A stretch of DNA of 64,000 bases from Lewinellaceae bacterium. Lineage in GTDB: Bacteria; Bacteroidota; Bacteroidia; Chitinophagales; Saprospiraceae. Shown here in pieces: positions 7,079-19,000 of this stretch (positions are counted from its first letter, which is position 1; each line of letters begins with the position of its first letter). A model generated the notes under the pieces. That model did no database searches, was not told the DNA's origin, and saw only the letters and a list, made by a program, of their open reading frames with translations. Location: contig JACJYG010000006.1 in NCBI GenBank assembly GCA_020636215.1, positions 1,116,001 through 1,180,000 of the forward strand, read 5' to 3'. The translations under genes were made by a program, and so were the position numbers.

Positions 7079-10000
7079 ATGAGAGTAGGCTACACCGCCC
7101 CCCAACCAAAGCAAGCAGTAGCAAGATCCGGAGGCTTGTGGCGCCTGGCCATAGCCGGCCTGTTGGCCATGTTTCTAGTCAATACAGGGGCAAATGGGCA
7201 ATGTAACATTCAATTTGATGATATAGCAGTGAACTGTGACTACAGTAATGGGGCTACCAGTTTTACAGTAGATGTTCAGTTGAGTTGGTCTTTTGCTCCG
7301 GGTACTTCCCTTGAACTTACGGTGGGCAGCCAAACCCAGACGATCTCCGGCCTTTCGCCGAATGGTTCGCATACCTTTACTGGTTTTACACTTTCCACTC
7401 CGGCCTACGGCTACCCTGTTTTGGCCCGTATTACCGGCCCTGCCGGCTGCCTGGCTGCTCAAACAATAGATGCCATTGCCTGTACGCCTGCCTGCTCTGA
7501 TGCAGATGACGCAATAGGCGGATTCGTTTGGAAAGATGAAAATAATAATGGCCTGTTCGAAGGAGAACCTGGCCAGCCCAATGTAAAAGTTGAAGTTTAT
7601 GATTGTGAAGGCGCCCTCACCGGAACCACCTATACCAATGCCGATGGCCAATGGGGGATCTCGGGGCTGAGCACCACCGAAGAATACCGCGTGGAATTTT
7701 CCGCCAGCCAGATATCCGGCATTTTTCCTGCACGGATGAGTGCCGATAACGGAACGACCGTACAGTTTGCCACTGCCGGCAATTGCGCCGTAAATACCGC
7801 TTTTGTAGATGAATCGGCGGCAGAAGATTGTTCTAACCCCGATAACGCAGGTTCCCCAAATTGTGTGGAGGGCTTCAATAAACTGGATTGGAGCCAGTTT
7901 TCCAATGGAGCCATTCCTTTCCCTGCCCCACCTTACGCCCAGGCCGTTGGCCAGGACAATATCTACTGGTCCAGGAGCACCGACGATGCGACGGCCTATG
8001 CGCACCGGGTCTATCACATGGTGTATGGCGGAGCAGATGCTTTTTATTACCTGGAAATGGATGCCGATAATACCGCCAATACCAGCCCCAATGGCATCGG
8101 AGTAGTTTTTTCCTTCGCCCGCCCGGTCGGCCGGCTCAGTTTTACGGTTCTCGATATCGACATTACCGGCAACGCTATTGACCGCGTTGGCGTTCAGGGC
8201 TATCTTGGTGGTGTTCCGGCCGAACTCAGTACAAGCGATATTAATGCCGGCGACAAGGTGAGCGTCCTGGAGCCCGACTTGTTCGAAGGTACGGCTGAAG
8301 TAGATGACGCCTCCACTTCCGGCAATGTCACTATTACGTTCAGCACCCCGGTCGACCAGGTGGCCATCAGCTTCTCTCCAACTGCATCGGGAGCGGCTAA
8401 TCCGGATGTTCAGGCGATCGGCATCGGCGATATTAGCTGGTGCGAAGAGCCGATTGCTATTGCTCCGGCCTGTACGCATATTTTAGACTGGATGAGCTTC
8501 CAGGATGGTAATACCAGCCCAATGCCTTATGATATGGATGGAATGGCTGTCAACCTCAGCCAGAACGACCCCAATGGCATTGCTGCTTCTGGCGGATTTG
8601 AAGTGGACAACGACCGTACGCCTCAAGGCGGGCAGCGAGGATTCTGGCCGATGACAATCGACGCCAGCAGCCCCGGGCAGTATGTAGAAAATATTTTCAC
8701 CTTCGGCCTGCCGGTCGAACAACTGAGTTTTTCCATTCTCGATATCGATCAGGATAACGGCCTGAATGGGCCGGGACAGGCTTTTCAGGACCAGGTGTCC
8801 GTTCATGGCTTCCGCGAAGGATCGGAGGTAAGCCTCTCCCTTTCCGACATCATAGTGGTTACCGGCACGCAGAATGGCAGTGTTCAGGTGCTCAACCCCA
8901 ATACCTATCTGGGCGATGGCGCGCTGGTCAACAGTGTTTCTCCCGACGGGAACGTCAGAATTGCTTTCCAGGATGCGGTAGATTCTCTGGTGATCCGCTT
9001 CGCAGCGGGCCCCGACGGCCCGGCCAACCCAGGAATTCAGTCTGTTGGCGTCAGTGACCTCAATTTTTGCATCTGTCGTCCTATGCCGGTGCAGTTGGGT
9101 AATCTGGCCTGGGAAGATGAAAACGGGAATGGCGTTCAGGATGCCTGCGAAGGGCCGATTGTCGGCCTGCCGGTCACACTTTTCGATGGCGCCGGCCAGT
9201 TGCTCGCTACCACAGCCACCGATGACGAAGGGGAGTATCACTTCACCGCATCAGGAACGCCCGGAGAATACTGGGCTGTCGACGGGCAGGTGGCGGCCAA
9301 TACGCAGTACTACATCGTTTTTGGCGATGACAACAGCAACCCCGATGACCAGTTTGTCGTCGTCAACGGGAAAGCTTACGAGCCGACCCTCCGGCAGGCA
9401 GGAATTGGCAGCACTCCTTATAAGAATGATTCGGATCCGGACCCTGATAACCCGAGCGACAATATGCCGGGATCCATTCCGGATGGCTTGCCCTACATTA
9501 ATGTTATCAGTGGTGGAGCCGGGCAGGCTAACCACACTTTCGACGCCGGTTTCCGGGAGGTCTATTTCGACCTGGCGCTGCGCAAAACCATTAACACAGA
9601 ATTGACGCCGCCGCCTTTCATTCCCGGGCAGCTGGTCACTTTTACGATCACCCTGTACAACCAGGGGTTTCTCAATGCATTCAACCTGGGGGTGGTGGAT
9701 TATCTCCCGCCAGGGCTGACCCTGGTGGATACGGACAATTGGTACAAAGTCGGCAGCACCTTGCTGTACCAGGGGGATTTTCCGGAACTCGCGCCCGGGG
9801 ATTCCCTGGCGCTGGATATCACTTTCCGAATCAACAACAATTTTCCCGGTGGGACGATCACCAATGCTGCTGAGATCTACCGGGCAGGTAATGACCTGTA
9901 TGCCCTCGATATTGATTCCCATCCCGACCTGACGAAAAATAATGATGGCGGTGGAGCACCGGGTACGCCGGCCGATAATGCCATCCTGGGCGATGGCACC

Positions 10001-13000
10001 GGGGCCGTCAACAGCCCCAATGCTATTACAGATGAAGACGACCACGATGTGGAGCAGATTACCGTCGAAAGTGTCCCTATGTTCGACCTGGCGCTGGAAT
10101 TGTCGCTGGCCGGCAGCGGGCCTTTCTATCCGGGAGATAATATCACCTTCAATATCGAAGTGATCAATGAAGGGATACTAGAAGCTTCAACCGTATATCT
10201 AAATAATTACATCCCTAACGGGCTCATTCTGAACGATCCCAACTGGACCGCCAATAACGGCGCCGCCTCGCTCAACACCCCCATCGATGTCATTGCCCCT
10301 GGGCAGTCGGCCTTCCGGCAGATTACCTTCCGGATATCTCCTACCTTTTCGGGGGCAACTCTGACGGATGTGGCGGAGATTGCCTCAGCCATGAATGCGG
10401 ATTGGATAGATGACCAGGACTCGACGCCGGGTAACAACGATCCCCAAGAAGATGACCAGGATTCGGAAGTAGTCCCTATCACGCCTGTTTTTGACCTGGC
10501 GCTGGAAAAAACGGTTGTTTCCCCCGGCCCTTTTTCCCCGGGCAATCAGGTTACTTTCCAGATCAAAGTGACGAATGAAGGGTCTGTTGCCGCCAAGAAT
10601 ATTCAAATTTCGGATTATATCCCTCAGGGGCTGGTGCTCAACCATGCAAGCTGGACGGCCAGTGGGGGCGTAGCCACGCTGAATACCCTGATCCCCAACC
10701 TGGCGCCGGGTAATTCGGCAACGCGCCAGATCACCTTTACCATCTCCCCGAACTTTACGGGCGCCAGTATAAAAAATACTGCAGAGATCAAGTCGGCCAG
10801 CAATACCCCCGGCCTCAATGACCAGGATTCCACGCCCAACAACCAGAGCAATCAGGAGGACGATGACGGCGCAGCTTCTATTTCCGTGCAACAGGGCACA
10901 CCTGTTTTTGACCTGTCGCTTAAGAAGGAACTCAATACTCCGCTACCTGGTTCCGGGCTTTTCCAGCCAGGAGATTTTGTCAGTTTTTCGCTCTCTGTGA
11001 CGAATGAAGGCAACGTGCCGGCTAACTATGTCCAAATCGCTGACTACCTGCCGGCCGGCCTGCAACTGGCTGACGTCAACTGGATACCTTATGGCAATAT
11101 TGTAGTGCTGGCCGCTCCTATTACATCCCTCGACCCCGGGCAGACCGTAACGGTGTCTATTGGCCTTACGATCAGTGATTCCTTTACCGGAGATGTTCTG
11201 ATTAACAATGCGGAAATATACCTGGCGGATAATGCGGCACTGCTGGATGATGTAGATTCGACGCCAGGCAATGGGCTAGAGAACGGAGAGGATGACGAAA
11301 GCGCCTTCAAAATACAGGTGGGGCAGGAGCCAATCACCTTTGACCTTGCATTAGTGAAACGGCTGAGAACGGCCCTTACCCCCGGCCCATTCCAGGCTGG
11401 GAGTACGGTGACCTTCGGGATACAGGTGCGGAATGAGGGCCAGTTGCCGGCTCAGAATGTCGAGGTGATTGATTACATTCCTAACGGGCTTATCCTGGCC
11501 GACGCCAACTGGACGCAGGTAGGCAATACCGCCCGCCGCAACCTGCCGGTAGCTTCCCTGCTGCCGGGCGAGGCTTCCCTCATGGAAATTACTTTTACCA
11601 TCAGTAGCAATTTTACCGGGACGAGCATCACCAACCGGGCGGAGATCGGCCTGGCCACTAATGCGGAAGGCATGCAGGACCAGGATTCTACCCCCGGCAA
11701 CAACAGCACCCAGGAGGATGATGATGATACTGCTGTTATCACAGTAGTTCAGGTGTATGACCTGGCCTTGTCAAAAACGGTGAATACCTCACTGACGCCC
11801 GGGCCATTCCACCCCGGCGGGCAGGTTACCTACAACCTCACCATCTATAACCAGGGCACCCTCCCTGCCAGTAACATCACCCTTTATGACTATTTCGCTC
11901 CGGGCCTTATCATAAATGATCCCAACTGGGTGTTCATGGGGGGCAACGTCCTCCGTTACAACCTGCCCATCGCGCAACTGGGCCCAGGCCAATCCACTAC
12001 GGTATCCATTACCTTTACGATCGGACAGGTGGCCAATGGCAGCTCCCTGACCAATTGTGCTGAGCTGGGTGCTTCCACGAATGTCAATAACCAACCGGAT
12101 GTCGATTCCAACCCTGGTAACGGCAGCCATGATGAGGACGATGATGATGCCGTGGATATCGTTATCGTAAATCCTAAAATATTTGACCTGGCCCTGTCCA
12201 AAACTTTGAATACGTCTGATACCCCTGGGCCATTCCTGCCGGGCAGTGCGGTTTCGTTTCAAATAACAGTTACGAACGAAGGCGATGAGATTGCCCAGAA
12301 TATTCTGGTGGAGGATTACATCCCGACAGGGCTCATCCTGACAGATCCGGCCTGGTCGGCGCTTGGCAGTGTTGCCCGATGCAATACGCCTGTTTCCAGC
12401 CTGGCTCCCGGCGCGTCTATTTCCATGACGATCAGTTTCATCATCAGCCCTGCCTTTACCGGCGCCTCCCTGACCAACTTTGCCGAAGTGGCCGCCGCGG
12501 GTAACGCATTCGGCCTGACCGATCAGGATTCTACTCCGGGCAACGGCAGCGCCGGTGCGAATGAAGATGATTTTGACAGCGCTACGATTTCGGTTTTACA
12601 ACAGGAATTTGACCTTGCGTTGACCAAGGAAGTGAAAACCAGTGTGACACCGGGCCCCTTCGCACCGGGCAGTACGGTCACTTTCCAGATCAACATCGTC
12701 AATCAGGGCGACTTGACGGCGCAGAATATCCAGGTGCGGGATTATTTCCCGGCCGGATTAATCCTTGCCGATCCGAACTGGACCTCGGTGGGCAACGTGG
12801 CGGAACGCCTGTTCTCCATTCCCAGCCTGGCGCCGGGCGGCTCCACTTCCGTGGATGTTACTTTCACTATTGCGCCCAGCTTCGCCGGCTCCAACCTGAC
12901 CAACTATGCAGAGGTGAGCAGCGCTTTCAATGTGGTGGGCCTCGACGATATCGACTCTACTCCTGGTAATGGAAGCCTTGGGCCAGATGAAGACGACTAC

Positions 13001-16000
13001 GACGGCGCAACCCTGACCGTACTTCAGCAACAGTTTGACCTGGCGTTGACCAAGGAATTGAAGACGAGCGCCACTCCTGGCCCTTTTGTGCCGGGCAGCA
13101 CCGTCACCTTCCGGATTACCGTCACCAACCAAGGCGACCTGGCAGCCCAGAGCATATCGATACGGGATTATGTGCCCCTGGGCCTGATCCTGGCGGACAA
13201 CAACTGGACGGCGAACGGCACGACGGCTACTTACAACAGCCCCCTTACCAACCTGCAGCCGGGCGCTTCCACGAGTGTAGACATTACCTTCACCATATCA
13301 CCGAACTTCACCGGTAGTGCGATCACCAATTTCGCCGAGATTGGTGGGGCTTCCAACAGCCTGGGCTTTGCCGATGTAGACTCTACGCCGGGCAACGGCA
13401 GCGCCGGCGCCAACGAAGATGACTTCGACAGCGCCGTAATCTCCGTCATCCAGCAGCAATTCGACCTGGCGCTGACCAAGGTGTTGAAGACGAGTGCGAC
13501 CCCGGGCCCATTTGTACCGGGCAGTACCGTTACTTTCCAAATTACCGTCACCAACCAGGGCGGCTTAGCCGCACAGAGCGTGTCGGTGCGGGATTATGTA
13601 CCCCTGGGCCTTATCCTTGCTGACCCGAATTGGACGGCAAACGGCACAACAGCTACCTATAACAGCCCCATTACCAACCTGCAGCCTGGTGCTTCCACCA
13701 GCGTAGACATTACGTTTACCATTTCCGCCAACTTCACCGGCAGCGCAATCACCAACTTTGCGGAGATTGGCGCGGCCACTAATACTTATGGGCTGGGCGA
13801 TATGGATTCGACGCCGGGCAATGGCAGCGCCGGCCCCAATGAGGATGATTTTGACAGTGCTGTAATCGCCGTCATCCAACAGCAATTCGACCTGGCGCTG
13901 ATTAAGGAATTGAAAGTAAGTGATACCCCTGGCCCGTTTGTGCCGGGTAGCACCGTCACTTTCAGGATTACCGTCACCAATCAGGGCGGCCTGGCAGCCC
14001 AGAGCGTTCAGGTCCGGGACTATATCCCGCTGGGCCTGATTCTGGCTGATGCGAACTGGACGGCGAACGGCGCTACTGCCACCTATAATTCGCCAATTGC
14101 CAGCTTACAGCCTGGCGCTTCCAGTTCCGTGGATATTACCTTCACGGTAGCAGCTAACTTTATTGGCGCTTCCATAACTAACTACGCCGAAATTGGCGCC
14201 GCCACGAACATTTATGGCCTGGGCGATATAGACTCCACACCGGGAAACAGCAGCGCTGGCTCCAATGAGGACGATTACGACAGTGCGGTGATCAGCATTA
14301 TACAGCAGCAGTTCGACCTGGCGCTGGCCAAGGATTTGAAGACAAGCGCCACCCCAGGGCCATTCTATCCGGGCAGCACGGTTACTTTCCGGATATCGGT
14401 AACCAACCAGGGCGGCATCACGGCGCAGAGCGTACAGCTACGGGATTACATTCCGCTGGGCCTCGTTCTGGCCGACGCGAACTGGACGGCGAATGGCACG
14501 ACGGCTATCTATAACAGTCCGATCACTAACCTGGCGCCAGGCGCGACGGTTGGTGTGGACATCACCTTCACGATAGCGCCGAATTTTTCCGGGGCAGTGA
14601 TCACCAACTTTGCGGAGATCGGAACGGCGACAAATGCGCCGGGCCTGGGCGATGTGGACTCTACACCGGGCAACGGCAGCGCCGGCGCCAATGAAGATGA
14701 TTTTGATAGTGCTGTGATTTCGGTAGTGCAACAGCAGTTCGACCTGGCGCTGGCCAAGGATTTGAAGACAAGCGCCACCCCAGGGCCATTCTATCCGGGC
14801 AGCACGGTTACTTTCCGGATATCGGTTACCAATCAGGGCGGCATCACGGCGCAGAGCGTACAGCTAAGGGATTACATTCCGTTGGGCCTCGTTCTGGCCG
14901 ACGCGAACTGGACGGCGAATGGCACGACGGCTATCTATAACAGTCCGATCACTAACCTGGCGCCGGGCGCGACGGTTGGTGTGGACATCACCTTCACGAT
15001 AGCGCCGAATTTTTCCGGGGCATTGATCACCAACTTTGCGGAGATCGGAACGGCGACAAATGCGCCGGGCCTGGGCGATGTAGACTCTACACCGGGCAAC
15101 GGCAGCGCCGGCGCCAATGAAGATGATTTTGATAGTGCGGCCATTAACATTAGCCAGCAAACCTTTGACCTGGCCCTGGTGAAGGAGCTGAACAGCAGCG
15201 TGACCCCTGGCCCTTTCAACCCGGGCAGTACCGTCACATTCCGCATCACGGTAACCAACCAGGGTGGGCTAACCGCCCAGAATATTGGCTTACGGGACTT
15301 CATCCCACTGGGCCTGCAGCTGGCGGACCCCAGCTGGACCGCCTCCGCGGGTAATACGGCGGTGCGGAGCAACGCCATTGCCAGCCTGCCTCCGGGCGCC
15401 TCCACCTCGGTGGATATTACCTTTACCATTCAGGCTGGGTTCACCGGCTCAAGCATAACCAATTTTGCTGAAATCAATAGTGCCTCCAATATACCCGGCC
15501 TGAATGATGTGGACTCCACACCGGGCAACGGCGCCGCCGGCGCCAATGAAGATGACTACGACAACGCGCTGATCCTCGTTACGCCGGCGCCCATCCCGGA
15601 CTTTGACCTGGCTCTTACCAAACAGTTGAATACGGCTGTGACGCCTGGCCCATTCTCTCCGGGCAGTGCGGTTACCTTCAGTATTACGGTCTACAACCAG
15701 GGTGATGTGCCTGCATACAATGTCGAAATCACCGATTATATTCCCACCGGACTGGCTCTGAGCGGCAGCGGTTGGGTGCAGTCGGGCAGCACCGCCACAC
15801 GGGTGATCCCGGGGCCAATAGCCGCTAACGGCGGGCAGGCTACAGTGGATATAAGCTTTGTCATCAATGCGGGCTTTACAGGGCCTTCCATAACCAACTA
15901 CGCGGAGATCAGCGCCGCGGATGACGATACCGTTGTGGGCAATACACCACCAGTGGATGTTGATTCCCATTACGACAACAACAACACCAATGATGCCGGT

Positions 16001-19000
16001 GGCCAACCCAACAGCCCGGCAGATAATGCCATCACCGGCGATGGCACGGGGCAGCCGGGCAGTGGCCTGGCGGCTACCGATGAAGATGACCATGACCCTG
16101 CTTTTATCTACGTGAATATTGGCAATTGCGACGGACAGATCGCGGGCGCCAATGGGTTTGTCAAGCTCTGCCCCACCTGTTCCCCCGATAACCTGCCGGT
16201 TGACCTGTTCGGCGCACTGGGCGGTAACCCCAGCCCCGGCGGCGCCTGGACGAACAACAGCGGCGTGAACGTATCGCTGGCCGACCCCTCTAATGTCAAT
16301 TTTGCCGGAGTCCCGGCGGGTACTTATACCTTTACCTACACTGTTACCGGCCAGCCCGGTTGCCCGCCCGCATCGGCGATCGTGACGGTGGAACTCAATA
16401 GTATTTCCAATTACGGCTGCAATGACCAGGTGAATGTCTCCTTTGGCACCAGTTGTGAAATTGATGTCATTCCGGACATGATCCTGGAAGGCAATGATTA
16501 TTGCATGGACGTCTTGTCGGTCAACCTGATCGCACCCAATGGCGCCAGTATTGGCAATACCATCACCCCTGCCCAGATTGGCCAGCAGCTGATCGCAGAA
16601 GTGTTGGATCCATACTGTGGCCTGGTTTGCTGGGGATATGTTTCGGTTGACGACCATGTACCACCTCCGATCACCTGCCCGGTACAGGATGTGGACCTGA
16701 TCTGTGTCGACAAAGACTCTATTTTCAACAACCCGGCCAGCCTGGCCATTACCGGCCAGCCGACTATTGTGGACAATTGCGGGTTGAACAATACGACCAC
16801 CTTCCAGGATGCTATGGTGATGACGCCGGATTGCGCCGATCAACTGATCAACCGGGCCTTTACCGTTACCGACCCTGCCGGCAACAGTTCGGTCTGTACA
16901 CAGGTGATCACCATCCGCAAGCCGACGCTGGGCGATGTGATTGCACCTCCTGCGCTTCCGGTTATCGCCTGCGATGCAAGCTATGTGATGGACCAGAACG
17001 GCAACCCCGATCCTTCAGAAACAGGTTTCCCAACTGTGCAGACCTACTTCGGCATTTATCCGCTCAACCAAACCTTATGCAATGTAGGGGCTACCTATGA
17101 GGATGCACCGCCCATTACCGTTTGTGAGGGTACGATCAAGATCATACGCACCTGGACGGTGCTGGATTGGTGTGCATCGGGCGGTTCCAATATTCAGACT
17201 TATACGCAGATCATCAAAGTAGGGGATGTAGAAGGGCCGCAGGTATCCTGCCCCAATGTAGATTACGATGGAGACGGCCAGGCCGACCCGTTGCAATTCT
17301 CTACAGCACCATACGATTGTACTGCTGCCTTTCAGGCTCCGTTGCCAGGCGTTTCGGACAACTGCTCCAGTTGGGAGGTGGAAACCGATATCGTGACCGA
17401 CCAGATAGTGCCGATAACCAACCAATATGGCATTATTACCGGTTACGATACCGTGGCCGTAATATTGGCAAGCATCGATCCCGGCGAACCGCGTTTTGTA
17501 AGTGGTATCCCGGTAGGCTGCCATCGTTTCCGCTATAAAGTGACCGACGATTGCAACAACTTCACGGTGCTGGAGTGTGATTTCTGTGTGGTGGATGATA
17601 TTGAGCCTACGGCAGTATGCAATGACGACCTCCATATTTCTCTGGGGGGCGGAGGCTTTGCGCGGGTGTTCGCCACTGATGTAAACGAAGGCAGCACGGA
17701 CAACTGCGCCATCGATACCTTTTTGGTGCGCCGGCTGATCAACTATGACTTGTCCACCTGCGAGCCGGTGGCCCCTTACTATTCCGATTGGGCGGCATAC
17801 GCCGACTTTACCTGTTGCGATGCGGGCCTGACGGTAACTATTGAACTGAAGGTGATCGATATTTATGGCAATGAAAACATTTGCTGGCTGGATGTCCTGA
17901 TCGAGGACAAGATCAGGCCTAACTGTGTAGCGCCGCCGAATGTGAGTATCAGTTGCCCCGATGTGCCGGACGGTTTGGATCCCACTGATATCAACGATCT
18001 GCAGGCGCTCTTCGGCGAGGCAACGGCAACGGATGATTGTGGGGTAGCTACTGTTGAGGAACTACCGCCGACGGCTAATCTTGGCACGTGTGGGGATGGC
18101 TCTATCGTTCGCCGGTTCCGGGCAACCGATGAGGCGGGCAACCAGTCTCAGAATACCTGCCAGCAGGTCATTACGATCACCGAAGAATTCAACTACGAGA
18201 TCAAGTTCCCGAAGGATGCAGTCACCGATTGTGTTGCGCCGGCTCCGGATACGCTGCTTTATACTTCTTTTGGCTGTGATCTGCTTTCCGTTAGTGTGAC
18301 GGATGAGATCTTTACCCCCTTACCGGGATCGGGTAGCCCGGAATGTTACAAGATATTCCGCACCTTCCGCGTATTGGACTGGTGTGAATATGATGGCATT
18401 TCGAACGCGCTGACTATCGGCCGAAATGAAGACTGTGACGCTACGCCCGGGGATGAAGATGTGTGGGTGCTGCGCCGCCCCAATGGCGCGTATGTGGACC
18501 GCGATAACAACCATATCAATACCATACCGGCTTTCGGCGCCAAGGGTACTACTTGCGACGGGACGACCAACCCTACGGGGTACTGGCGCACCACCAGTTC
18601 GGTTGGATTCTGGGAGTATACGCAGATCATCAAGGTGATGGACAGTACGCCGCCTCAGGTCTCCTTTACGATACCGGATCCATTCTGCAGCTATGATACG
18701 GTGAATTGCACCGGCAACGTGCAGTATCCGTTTACCGTATTTGAAAATTGCAGCCCCACGGGTATTGAAATTCAGGTTTTCCTGGATGCCAATGCTGACG
18801 GTACGCCTGACCAGGACCTGACCAACACCGGTGCGTTGACGGGAAGTTATCCCAACTATATGATACAGGGCGCCTTCCCTCTTGGCGCCCATGCGTTCAT
18901 CGTTCAGGCGCAGGATGGCTGTGGCAATAACACCTCCTCCGAAGCGCTGCCCTTTACAGTGGTGGACTGTGAGCCCCCGGCCTTTACCTGTCTGAATGGC

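Noticed and set aside
7175..8479. 434-residue minus-strand frame opposite the giant surface-protein gene
   Set aside because: It lies wholly antisense to a strongly supported coding frame, has no domain or start context, and arises from the biased codon use of that gene. The same holds for 8483-9241, 9251-10045, 15449-16843 and 18320-19789.
9560..16110. Possible CRISPR-like or satellite array from the regular 426-bp periodicity
   Set aside because: The repeats are in frame, coding, and match DUF11 domains; there are no short identical repeats with unique spacers and no cas genes.
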